A DNA stretch of 64,000 nucleotides from contig NZ_JAFVLN010000014.1 in assembly GCF_017377775.1 (NCBI RefSeq), positions 62,001-126,000 on the forward strand, read 5' to 3'. The DNA comes from Streptomyces sp. VRA16 Mangrove soil (lineage in GTDB: Bacteria; Actinomycetota; Actinomycetes; Streptomycetales; Streptomycetaceae). A model generated the notes under the pieces. That model was given only the letters and a program-made list of their open reading frames with translations. It was not told where the DNA came from and searched no databases. Made by a program: the position numbers and the translations under genes. Positions 33,685-41,321 of this stretch are shown here, piece after piece. Numbering within the stretch: the first letter of the stretch is position 1; each line of letters starts with the position of its first letter.

Positions 33685-34710
33685 TCAGGCCTCCAGCTCC
33701 AGGGGGTTCTCCGGGGCCTCCAGGGGCGGCAGGTCGGCGAGTGCGTCCCACGGCACCTGGACGGCCCGCAGGTCCTTGCGGATGCGCTCGGCGAGCTTCC
33801 TGGTGTCGCGCCGGTTCATGGCCGCTCCGACGGCGGCGCCGATCAGGAACGGAGTGAGCATCGGCAGATTGCGCACCATGCGTTTCATGATCTGCTGGCG
33901 CAGCTCGCGCTTCATCTGGCCGCCCAGCGCCACGTTGATCGTCGCGGGTTTGCGCACGTCGATGCCGCGCTCGTCGGACCACGAGCTCAGATAGGTCGTG
34001 GTGCGGTCCTTGAGGCCGCCCGGCGGGCGCACCCCGTAGACCTCGTACAGCTCGGCGATGAGCTTCAGCTCGATGGCGGCCACGCCGGTGATCTCCGTGG
34101 CCAGTTCGGTCGGCATCGCGGGCGGTACCGGCAGCATGGCCGCGGCGCCCACTCCGGCGCCCACGGTCGAGGTCGCGTTCGCCGCGCCGGTGACGAGTTT
34201 GTCCGCGAGCTGCTCGGGCGTGAGGCCCGGGAACTGCCTGCGGAGGGTCGCCAGGTCCCGTACGGGTACCCGTGGCGCGTTCTTGATGATCTGGTCGGCG
34301 AGATAGCCGATGCCGGCCTTGGCCGCGGCGGCGCTCCTGGTCACCCCCAGGCGCGCGACACTGCCGCTCCTGGCCATGCTCGCCCGGGCGACGTCGCCAC
34401 TGCGGCGCACGCCGTCCTTGACGGCACTCGCCCGGCGCCGGGCGAGCTGTGCTCTGGTCTCGGTGCCCGAGGCCGCCTCGGCCTCGCTCACCTCGACGGC
34501 GTCGACGGCGTCCGCTGCCGCGGCCGCCGCCAGATCGCCCGTCGCCTCGTGTCCGTCCGCCGATTCGAGCGAGGCCGCTTCACCGGGGCCACCGGGGGCC
34601 TCGGGGAAAGAGCCTCGCTCGTCGTCACGCACGGCCTCTGACGGGCCTTGTACCGCGTCCCGGCGCTTGGTCCAGGTGCGGCGCTTCCAGGGCGGGGTCG
34701 AGCCGGTCAT
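33685..34710 (-). CDS. Conserved hypothetical protein, possibly EcsC-like
   Basis: A 341-aa protein. The N-terminal third is disordered and Ala/Asp/Glu-rich with basic patches. From about 160 it becomes helical with hydrophobic segments: KLVTGAANATSTVGAGVGAA, MLPVPPAMPTELATEITGVA and LPMLTPFLIGAAVGAAMNRR. The Gly-rich hydrophobic hairpins followed by NRRDTRKLAERIRKDLR recall EcsC-type proteins, but this is a weak call. MTGSTPPWKRRTW is taken as the start because it gives a sensible N-terminus. It lies 13 bp behind DUF4193 on the same strand and is probably co-transcribed with it. Confidence 0.6.
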   Translation of the reverse strand: MTGSTPPWKRRTWTKRRDAVQGPSEAVRDDERGSFPEAPGGPGEAASLESADGHEATGDLAAAAAADAVDAVEVSEAEAASGTETRAQLARRRASAVKDGVRRSGDVARASMARSGSVARLGVTRSAAAAKAGIGYLADQIIKNAPRVPVRDLATLRRQFPGLTPEQLADKLVTGAANATSTVGAGVGAAAMLPVPPAMPTELATEITGVAAIELKLIAELYEVYGVRPPGGLKDRTTTYLSSWSDERGIDVRKPATINVALGGQMKRELRQQIMKRMVRNLPMLTPFLIGAAVGAAMNRRDTRKLAERIRKDLRAVQVPWDALADLPPLEAPENPLELEA

Positions 34711-34723
34711 GCCCGACCCTGCC

Positions 34724-35020
34724 TCAGTCGCAGTCGCGGCAGATCGGCTGCCCGTTCTTCTCCCGCGCGAGCTGGCTCCGGTGGTGCACAAGGAAGCAGC
34801 TCATGCAGGTGAACTCGTCCTGCTGCTTGGGCAGGACGCGGACGGCCAACTCCTCGTTCGAGAGGTCGGCGCCCGGGAGCTCCAGGCCCTCGGCCGCCTC
34901 GAACTCGTCCACGTCGACGTTCGACGCGGACTTGTCGTTCCGCCGGGACTTCAGCTCTTCGATGCTGTCCTCGTTGAGGTCGTCATCGGTCTTGCGTGGG
35001 GTGTCGTAATCCGTTGCCAT
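34724..35020 (-). CDS. DUF4193 family zinc-ribbon protein
   Basis: A 98-aa acidic protein starting MATDYDTPRKTDDD. The first half is charged and likely disordered (EDSIEELKSRRNDKSASNVD). The second ends with a zinc ribbon, FTCMSCFLVHHRSQLAR and ICRDCD, giving two CxxC pairs. DUF4193 is nearly universal in actinobacteria, and its M. tuberculosis homologue (Rv2699c, from memory) sits in the same block. Some relatives are described as binding RNA polymerase or ribosome-associated, which I cannot confirm here. GGGGAGAGCGAC precedes the ATG. The promoter should lie in the unusual 427-bp gap upstream. Confidence 0.92.
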   Translation of the reverse strand: MATDYDTPRKTDDDLNEDSIEELKSRRNDKSASNVDVDEFEAAEGLELPGADLSNEELAVRVLPKQQDEFTCMSCFLVHHRSQLAREKNGQPICRDCD

Positions 35021-35447
35021 GTCGCTCTCCCCCTCTGGGTGTCTGCGGTGTCTCAGCGCACGTAACGCATGAGAGGCCGGACTTGTGCCCGACCTGAGGC
35101 GGAGATTTTGCCTCACATCAAGGTCTGTTACTCAATCGACACCCAACCGGATCCCTCGAGAGTGATCAGCTTGGGTGGCGAACGGGACCGTACACGGTCC
35201 ACATGTCGCACTGCACGAGCGCCATCCCGTGTACTTCCCGTGATCAAGGCGCCCGAAAACCCGGATTTTCCAGGCTTTCCGACGCCTTGTGCGATCACGG
35301 AGAGTAGATGGCCGGAAATTCGCCCATGTGATCGATCACACACGGATTCTCCGGGCGCAGGTCCCGAAAATTCCGCTAAAAGCGAACTCCGTCAGCGCGT
35401 CGGCGGAAGCATGTCAGATCCGCACGCGCCGCGCACGTCGAACCCTC
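35021..35447 (-). promoter_or_regulatory. 427-bp regulatory gap upstream of DUF4193, with TGATCA-type dyads
   Basis: No gene is supported here, and the G+C is lower than in neighbouring genes. It holds a perfect 14-bp palindrome TGTGATCGATCACA at 35327-35340, which fits the Crp-type GTG-N6-CAC pattern. Related half-sites lie at 35163-35168 and 35241-35246 (TGATCA) and 35293-35298 (GATCAC). A separate inverted repeat GGACCG-TACA-CGGTCC is at 35185-35200. The region lies downstream of cutS and upstream of the DUF4193 gene, so these sites most likely control the latter. Confidence 0.55.
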
Positions 35448-36701
35448 CTAGAGCGGCAGGGTGACGCGCATCACGAGGCCACCCCCTTCGCGGGGCTCGG
35501 CGGCGATACGCCCGCCGTGGGCGCGCGCCACGGACCGCGCGATGGACAGACCGAGGCCCACGCCCTTGTCGCTGCCGGTCCGCTCGGTGCGCAGCCGCCG
35601 GAACGGCTCGAAGAGGTTGTCGATCTCGTAGGCGGGGACCACGGGCCCGGTGTTGGCGACGACGAGCACCGCCTGGCCGTGCTGCGCCTCGGTGTCGACC
35701 TCGACCCAGCCGCCTTCGGGGACGTTGTAGCGGATCGCGTTCTGTACGAGGTTCAGCGCGATCCGCTCCAGCAGTACGCCGTTGCCCTGGACGACCGCTT
35801 CCTTGCGCTCGCCGCGGATCTCCACGCCCTTGTCGTCGGCCTCGGACCTGGCCTGGTCGATCGCCTGGGAGGCGACCTCCGCCAGGTTCACGGGCTTGCG
35901 CTCCACGATCTGGTTGTCGCTGCGGGCGAGCAGCAGCAGGCCCTCCACGAGCTGCTCACTGCGCTCGTTGGTGGCCAGCAGCGTCTTGCCGAGCTGCTGG
36001 AGTTCGACAGGGGCGCCCGGATCGGAGAGATGGACCTCCAGGAGGGTCCGGTTGATCGCGAGCGGTGTGCGCAGCTCGTGCGAGGCGTTGCCGACGAAGC
36101 GCTGCTGCGCCGTGAAGGCCCGCTCCAGGCGGTCGAGCATGTCGTCGAAGGTGTCCGACAGCTCCTTGAGCTCGTCGTCCGGCCCGTCCAGCTCGATGCG
36201 GCGCGTCAGGTCGGTGCCGGCCACGCGGCGCGCGGTGCGCGTGATGCGGCCGAGCGGGGACAGGACGCGGCCCGCCATCGCGTAGCCGAAGGCGAAGGCG
36301 ATGATCGCGAGGCCGAGCAGCGCCATCAGGGAGCGGCTCAGCAGGACGTCGAGGGCGTGCTGGCGCTGCTGGTTGACGCAGGTGCTCAGCGCGTCGTTCA
36401 GCTGCGAGTCCGACGGGTTCGACGGGAACGTGCAGACACTGCTGATGATGCTGACGCCGTTGTCGTTCTTGACGATCTTGAACGGCAGCTCGCTGCCCAC
36501 ATTCAGTGCCTGTGCCGCGAGCAGATAGATGATCGACAGCAGCAGGATGCCCGCGATCAGGAACATGCCTCCGTAGAGGAGCGTGAGCCTTATGCGGATG
36601 GTGGGGCGCAGCCAGGGGAAGGGCGCGTCGTCCTTCGGTCCCGGCATCCAGGTCGGCTTGGGTGGCGCCGAGGGCTTCGGCGGCGCGGGTGAAGAGGCCA
36701 T
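35448..36701 (-). CDS. cutS: Sensor histidine kinase CutS
   Basis: A 417-aa membrane sensor kinase. A Pro-rich cytosolic N-terminus precedes TM1 (about 36-62), an external domain (63-122), TM2 (about 123-146), HAMP (147-200), HisKA with His208 in GNASHELRTPLA, and HATPase motifs LVQNAIRYN, VANTGP, DKGVGLGLSIARS. Two external cysteines, Cys90 and Cys108, match the invariant pair reported for CutS and thought to form a disulfide that reports on protein folding outside the membrane. It phosphorylates CutR, whose gene ends seven bases upstream. Confidence 0.93.
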   Translation of the reverse strand: MASSPAPPKPSAPPKPTWMPGPKDDAPFPWLRPTIRIRLTLLYGGMFLIAGILLLSIIYLLAAQALNVGSELPFKIVKNDNGVSIISSVCTFPSNPSDSQLNDALSTCVNQQRQHALDVLLSRSLMALLGLAIIAFAFGYAMAGRVLSPLGRITRTARRVAGTDLTRRIELDGPDDELKELSDTFDDMLDRLERAFTAQQRFVGNASHELRTPLAINRTLLEVHLSDPGAPVELQQLGKTLLATNERSEQLVEGLLLLARSDNQIVERKPVNLAEVASQAIDQARSEADDKGVEIRGERKEAVVQGNGVLLERIALNLVQNAIRYNVPEGGWVEVDTEAQHGQAVLVVANTGPVVPAYEIDNLFEPFRRLRTERTGSDKGVGLGLSIARSVARAHGGRIAAEPREGGGLVMRVTLPL

Positions 36702-36708
36702 CGAGAGA

Positions 36709-37362
36709 TCAGATCCGGTATCCGGAGCCCGGCACGGTGACGATGACGGCGGGCTCGCCGAGCTTGCGGCGCAGGGTCATCACGGTGACGCGGACGACGT
36801 TCGTGAACGGGTCCGTGTTCTCGTCCCAGGCCTTCTCCAGGAGCTGCTCCGCCGAGACGACGGCGCCCTCGCTGCGCAGCAGCACCTCCAGGACGGCGAA
36901 CTCCTTGGGGGCGAGCTGGATCTCCTTGCCGTCGCGGAACACCTCGCGGCGGTTCGGGTCGAGCTTGATGCCCGCCCGCTCCAGGACGGGCGGCAGCGGC
37001 ACGCTCGTACGGCGTCCGAGCGCCCGGACACGGGCGGTCAGCTCGCTGAACGCGAAGGGCTTGGGGAGATAGTCGTCCGCGCCGAGCTCCAGGCCCTCCA
37101 CCCGGTCGCTGACGTCGCCGGAGGCGGTCAGCATCAGGATGCGGGTGGCCATGCCCAGCTCCACGATCTTGCGGGCGACGTCGTCGCCGTGCACGAGCGG
37201 GAGGTCACGATCGAGGACGACCACGTCGTAGTCGTTGACGCCGATGCGCTCCAGGGCGGCCGCACCGTCGTACACGACGTCGACGGCCATGGCCTCCCGG
37301 CGCAGTCCGGTGGCCACCGCATCGGCGAGCAGCTGCTCGTCCTCGACGACGAGTACGCGCAC
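36709..37362 (-). CDS. cutR: Response regulator CutR
   Basis: A 217-aa OmpR-type response regulator. VRVLVVEDEQLLADA opens the receiver; Asp51 in VVVLDRDLPLVHGDD is the phosphate acceptor; LTASGDVSD and YLPKPFAF carry the switch residues. The winged helix includes REVFRDGKEIQLAPKEFAVL and TVPGSGYRI. The GTG start is preferred over an ATG six codons upstream because GGAAAGGACAAGCGAC stands correctly before it and the length then equals known CutR. A plausible promoter (CTGTCC, 17 bp, TTAGCT) lies about 25-55 bp upstream of the GTG. CutR controls envelope-stress proteases and chaperones in Streptomyces. Confidence 0.93.
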   Translation of the reverse strand: MRVLVVEDEQLLADAVATGLRREAMAVDVVYDGAAALERIGVNDYDVVVLDRDLPLVHGDDVARKIVELGMATRILMLTASGDVSDRVEGLELGADDYLPKPFAFSELTARVRALGRRTSVPLPPVLERAGIKLDPNRREVFRDGKEIQLAPKEFAVLEVLLRSEGAVVSAEQLLEKAWDENTDPFTNVVRVTVMTLRRKLGEPAVIVTVPGSGYRI

Positions 37363-37728
37363 GTCGCTTGTCCTTTCCACTCAGGCAGCTAAGCCTTTGG
37401 ACCGGCCACGGACAGCACTCGGGCGCACGTGGACAGGTCCGGTCACAGGGTTGTGGCCCCCATCCTGCCCCTTTCGGCCATAAACCGGCTGTAAGGCGGC
37501 CTGGCGTCCGGGGAGTACGGGATTTTCTCCGAGTTTCCGACCGGGCGAGGTTTCTCCGGAAGGGAGCGTGGGGAGGACGGCACTACACCCGCGATCACGC
37601 TTTGTATGTGGCATGCCACGAGCCGCTGTCGAGTCCGCTTCCGCAGAGCGGCTCGGGACGTGATCGCCCCTTCCACAGGGCACACCCCCGTGCCACCGAC
37701 CCACGACCCAGGACGAGGGGGCGCAACC
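37363..37728. promoter_or_regulatory. 366-bp divergent region between cutR and a small gene
   Basis: It holds the cutR promoter (minus) and that of the 57-aa gene (plus). Two copies of TTTCTCCG (at about 37524 and 37550) stand 26 bp apart, flanking GAGTTTCCGACCGGG, and could be a response-regulator direct repeat, for example for CutR autoregulation. No RNA gene or coding frame with good codon bias was found. Confidence 0.35.
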
Positions 37729-37902
37729 ATGGACGCATTCACCGCAGGACTGCTGCAGCGCATCAAGGCGGCCGAAACCGACCTGACGCGGGCGCGCGAG
37801 ACCGGCGACGACTTCCTTGCCGAGGTCGAGCAGGGCGAGCTGGACGACCTCCACCGCCTCGCCGCCGAGCACGGCGTGGAGATCCACGCCTCGAGCGTCT
37901 GA
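37729..37902 (+). CDS. 57-aa conserved hypothetical protein
   Basis: A small acidic helical protein: MDAFTAGLLQRIKAAETDLT, then RARETGDDFLAEVEQGELDD and a short tail EIHASSV. The pattern suggests a two-helix coiled hairpin. No known domain. GACGAGGGGGCGCAACC precedes ATG and third positions are strongly G/C. It is divergent from cutR and ends at a strong bidirectional terminator, so it is a single-gene transcript. Confidence 0.7.
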   Translation: MDAFTAGLLQRIKAAETDLTRARETGDDFLAEVEQGELDDLHRLAAEHGVEIHASSV

Positions 37903-37927
37903 CCCGTACGGCACACAGCGCACCAAG

Positions 37928-37969
37928 AGGCCCCGGCGCCCGGTTCGATCCAGGCGGGCGCCGGGGCCT
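37928..37969. terminator. 15-bp perfect hairpin, bidirectional
   Basis: AGGCCCCGGCGCCCG at 37928-37942 pairs perfectly with CGGGCGCCGGGGCCT at 37955-37969 around a 12-base loop. It lies between the 57-aa gene (plus) and the inositol monophosphatase gene (minus) and can serve both. Confidence 0.85.
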
Positions 37970-37983
37970 TCTCCTGTGCGCGC

Positions 37984-38781
37984 TCAGTCGTGCCAGGCGC
38001 CGAGCTCCTCCAGGCGGCCCTGGAGCGCCTCGAAGAGGCCGGGCGGGGCCGCGACGGTCAGTTCGGGCGAGGCGACGACGCCGGGGCGGCCACCGGTCAG
38101 GGCGCCCGCCTCGCGCGCGATGAGGTCACCGGCCGCGAAGTCCCAGGGATTCAGGCCGCGTTCGTAGTACGCGTCCAGGCGGCCCGTCGCCACGTCGCAC
38201 AGGTCGATGGCGGCCGATCCGCCGCGCCGGATGTCGCGCACGCGCGGGATCAACTCCCGTACGACATCCGCCTGATGGACCCGTCGGTTCTCCAGGTAGC
38301 CGAATCCGGTGCCGACCAGGGCCTGTTCGAAAGGGGGTGCCACGCGCACGCGGGCGGGCTTGTCGTTCACGAACGCGCCGCCGCCGAGGACGGCGCGGTA
38401 GGTCTCGCCGCGCATCGGCGCCGCGACCACCCCGACGATCGTCTCGCCGTCCTTGCGAGCCGCGATGGAGACGGACCAATCGGGGCGCCCGTAAAGGTAG
38501 TTGACCGTCCCGTCGATGGGGTCGATCACCCACTCGACGCCGCTGGTGCCCTCGGTGGCGGCGCCCTCCTCGCCGAGCACGCCGTCGTCGGGACGGCGCT
38601 CGGCGAGGAAGTCCGTGATCAGCTTCTCGGAGGCGATGTCCATCTCGGTGACGACGTCGACGGCGCTCGTCTTGGTGGCGGCGACGCCCAGGTCGTCCGG
38701 GCGGCCGTCACGCAGGAAGGCGCCCGCGCGGGCCGCCGCCTCCAGGGCGACGTCGAGAAGCTCTGCCTTCAGTTCGGTCAC
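37984..38781 (-). CDS. Inositol monophosphatase family protein
   Basis: A 265-aa Mg2+-dependent phosphatase. VLGEEG supplies the first metal Glu, VIDPIDGTVNYLYG is the signature with the catalytic Asp residues, and GLNPWDFAAGDLIAREAG is the C-terminal motif with the last metal Asp. It would act on inositol-1-phosphate or a related sugar phosphate such as fructose-1,6-bisphosphate. From memory the M. tuberculosis homologue is SuhB (Rv2701c), in the same block. The ferrochelatase gene ends 30 bp upstream on the same strand. Confidence 0.93.
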   Translation of the reverse strand: MTELKAELLDVALEAAARAGAFLRDGRPDDLGVAATKTSAVDVVTEMDIASEKLITDFLAERRPDDGVLGEEGAATEGTSGVEWVIDPIDGTVNYLYGRPDWSVSIAARKDGETIVGVVAAPMRGETYRAVLGGGAFVNDKPARVRVAPPFEQALVGTGFGYLENRRVHQADVVRELIPRVRDIRRGGSAAIDLCDVATGRLDAYYERGLNPWDFAAGDLIAREAGALTGGRPGVVASPELTVAAPPGLFEALQGRLEELGAWHD

Positions 38782-38811
38782 AGCGGTGTCCCTTGTCCTC
38801 TCGGTGCTTCG

Positions 38812-39951
38812 CTACGCGTACGGGCTGTCGGCGCCCGCGGCCGCGGGCCTGAGGGCGCGGGCCGGGCAGCAGCCCACCGGGCACAGGTCGTGACTCGCGC
38901 CGAGCGCGCCCAGTGCGCACGGCGTGACGGCCGCGCCGCTCTCGCTCGCGGCGCGCTCCACGATCAACTCCCGTACGGCGGCGGCGAAACGCGGGTCGGC
39001 GCCGACGGTCGCGGAACGGCGCACGGGCAGGCCGATCTCCTCGGCCTTCGCCTTGGCCTCGGTGTCGAGGTCGTAGAGGACCTCCATGTGGTCCGAGACG
39101 AACCCGATGGGGGCCATGACGACCGCGGGCACGCCGGCGCCCTTCCGCTCGTCCAGGTGGTCGCAGATGTCGGGCTCCAGCCACGGGATGTGCGGGGCGC
39201 CGGAGCGCGACTGGTAGACGAGCTGCCAGGGGTGGTCGACGCCGGTCTCCTCGCGGACGGCGTCGGCGATCAGCCGCGCGACGTCCAGGTGCTGCTTCAC
39301 GTACGCGCCGCCGTCGCCGTGGGCTTCGACGGGGCCCGAGCCGTCGGCCGCGGCCGTGGGGATGGAGTGCGTGGTGAAGGCGATGTGGGCGCCGTCGCGC
39401 ACGCCCTCGGGGAGCTCGGCGAGGGACTTCAGGACGCCGTCGATCATGGGGCGTACGAAGCCGGGGTGGTTGAAGTAGTGCCGCAGCTTGTCGATCTTCG
39501 GCAGCTCCAGGCCCTCGGCCTCAAGGGCGGCGAGCGAGTCCGCCAGGTTCTCGCGGTACTGGCGGCAGCCCGAGTACGAGGCGTACGCGCTGGTGGCGAG
39601 GACCAGGATGCGGCGGTGGCCGTCGGTGACCATCTCGCGCAGGGTGTCGGTCAGGTAGGGCGCCCAGTTGCGGTTGCCCCAGTACACGGGCAGGTCCAGG
39701 CCGTGGTCGGCGAAGTCCTTGCGCAGGGCGTCGAGCAGCGCCCTGTTCTGCTCGTTGATCGGGCTGACCCCGCCGAACAGGAAGTAGTGCTGCCCGACCT
39801 CCTTGAGCCGCTCCTTGGGGATGCCGCGACCCTTCGTCACGTTCTCCAGGAACGGGACGACGTCGTCGGGTCCCTCGGGCCCTCCGAAGGAGAGCAGGAG
39901 CAGGGCGTCGTAGGGGCGGGCGTCGAGGCCGGCAGCGTGCTCTTCTGGCAT
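38812..39951 (-). CDS. hemH: Coproporphyrin/protoporphyrin ferrochelatase
   Basis: A 379-aa ferrochelatase, inserting Fe2+ into the porphyrin in heme synthesis. ALLLLSFGGPEGPDDVVPFL is the N-terminus, YWGNRNWAPYLTDTL follows, FTTHSIP carries the metal-contact His, and QSRSGAPHIPWLEPD and IGFVSDHMEVLYDLD the conserved core with the essential Glu. The C-terminus has TPCALGALGASHDLCPVGCC, the cysteine set that holds a [2Fe-2S] cluster in actinobacterial enzymes. Actinobacteria use the coproporphyrin-dependent branch, so CpfC is the better functional name. The start at MPEEHAAG fits the family length. Divergent from the MFS gene. Confidence 0.94.
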   Translation of the reverse strand: MPEEHAAGLDARPYDALLLLSFGGPEGPDDVVPFLENVTKGRGIPKERLKEVGQHYFLFGGVSPINEQNRALLDALRKDFADHGLDLPVYWGNRNWAPYLTDTLREMVTDGHRRILVLATSAYASYSGCRQYRENLADSLAALEAEGLELPKIDKLRHYFNHPGFVRPMIDGVLKSLAELPEGVRDGAHIAFTTHSIPTAAADGSGPVEAHGDGGAYVKQHLDVARLIADAVREETGVDHPWQLVYQSRSGAPHIPWLEPDICDHLDERKGAGVPAVVMAPIGFVSDHMEVLYDLDTEAKAKAEEIGLPVRRSATVGADPRFAAAVRELIVERAASESGAAVTPCALGALGASHDLCPVGCCPARALRPAAAGADSPYA

Positions 39952-40011
39952 GTGTTCGATCCTGCCACCCGCCACTGACAGGCGGAAAACCGGCATGCCG
40001 CACGAACCATG

Positions 40012-40032
40012 ACACGCGTAAGCTGTGTCAAC
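40012..40032. promoter_or_regulatory. Inverted repeat between hemH and the MFS gene
   Basis: TGACAC and GTGTCA flank a nine-base spacer in the 113-bp divergent promoter region. The minus-strand reading contains TTGACA, which may serve as a hemH -35. The dyad is a candidate operator; the regulator is unknown. Confidence 0.35.
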
Positions 40033-40064
40033 CAGTTTTATGCCTTACCGGCCTCATCGGAGTC

Positions 40065-41321
40065 GTGTTGCCCAGCCCGTACCGCGCCATATTCGCCCTG
40101 CCCGGCACCAAGAGCTTCTCCCTCGCCGGGTTCCTGGGCCGGATGCCCCTGTCGATGATGGGCATCGGGATCGTCACGATGGTCTCGCAGCTGACCGGGC
40201 GCTACGGCCTCGCGGGGGCGCTGTCGGCGACGGTGGCGCTGTCCGCGGCCGCGATCGGCCCGCAGATCTCTCGGCTCGTCGACCAGTACGGACAGCGGCG
40301 CGTACTGCGCCCGGCCACGCTCGTCTCGCTGGTGGCGGTCACGGCGATGCTGCTGTGCGCCAAGTACGAGGCACCGGACTGGACACTCTTCCTGTCCGCC
40401 GCGTTCATCGGCTGCGTGCCGAGCGTCGGTTCGATGATCCGCGCGCGGTGGGCGGTGCTCTACGGGGACACCCCGCGCCAGCTGCACACCGCGTACTCGT
40501 TCGAATCGGTCGTCGACGAGGTGTGCTTCATCTTCGGGCCGATCATCTCGATCGGCCTGTCCACCGCGTGGTTCCCGGAGGCGGGGCCGCTGCTCGCGGG
40601 TTGTTTCCTCGCGGCCGGCGTCTTCTGGCTGACCGGCCAGCGCGCCACCGAACCGGCGCCGCACCCCCGCACCCAGCACAGCGGCGGATCGGCGCTCCGC
40701 GCGCGCGGGCTGCAGGTTCTGGTGGGCACCTTCGTGGCGACGGGCGCGATCTTCGGCTCCGTCGACGTGGTGACGGTCGCCTTCGCGGAGGACCAGGGGC
40801 ACAAGTCGCTGGCGAGCGTCGTCCTCGCGGTGTACGCGGCCGGGTCCTGTGTGGCGGGTGCGGTGTTCGGACTGCTGCACTTCAAGGGGGCGCCCGCGCG
40901 CAGGTGGCTGGTGGGTGTCGTCGCGATGGCCGTGAGTATGATCCCCCTCCAACTGGTCGGGAACCTGTCGCTCCTGGCCGTGGCGCTCTTCGTAGCGGGC
41001 CTGTCCATCGCTCCGACGATGATCACGACGATGGCCCTCGTCGAGCAGCACGTACCACGCGCGAAACTGACCGAGGGCATGACCTGGGTGAGCACCGGAC
41101 TCGCGGTCGGTGTCGCGCTCGGCTCCTCCGTGGCCGGCTGGGTGATCGACGCCGCCGGTGCGAAGGCCGGGTACGGGGTGCCGGGAGTCTCCGGCGCCGT
41201 CGCGGTCGTGATCGCGTTCCTGGGCTACCGCCGGCTGAAGCAGCCGGTTCCGCAGCGGGGAGGAACTACCGATGAGCACGGCGCAGACGGGCAGCAAGAA
41301 GAGCAGCGAAGCGTGGCGTAA
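40065..41321 (+). CDS. MFS transporter
   Basis: A 418-aa major-facilitator protein with about 12 helices. SPYRAIFALPGTKSFSLAGF starts it. DQYGQRRVLRPATL is the helix 2-3 loop motif (G-x-x-x-D-R-x-G-x-R-R type), and IRARWAVLYGDTPRQLHTAYS with VVDEVCFIFGP resembles drug-efflux-like actinobacterial members. The substrate is unknown. Starts at GTG (a TTG follows at once). Its last 50 bases overlap the start of the alditol/lactone oxidase gene in another frame, so the two are co-transcribed and probably coupled. Confidence 0.88.
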   Translation: MLPSPYRAIFALPGTKSFSLAGFLGRMPLSMMGIGIVTMVSQLTGRYGLAGALSATVALSAAAIGPQISRLVDQYGQRRVLRPATLVSLVAVTAMLLCAKYEAPDWTLFLSAAFIGCVPSVGSMIRARWAVLYGDTPRQLHTAYSFESVVDEVCFIFGPIISIGLSTAWFPEAGPLLAGCFLAAGVFWLTGQRATEPAPHPRTQHSGGSALRARGLQVLVGTFVATGAIFGSVDVVTVAFAEDQGHKSLASVVLAVYAAGSCVAGAVFGLLHFKGAPARRWLVGVVAMAVSMIPLQLVGNLSLLAVALFVAGLSIAPTMITTMALVEQHVPRAKLTEGMTWVSTGLAVGVALGSSVAGWVIDAAGAKAGYGVPGVSGAVAVVIAFLGYRRLKQPVPQRGGTTDEHGADGQQEEQRSVA

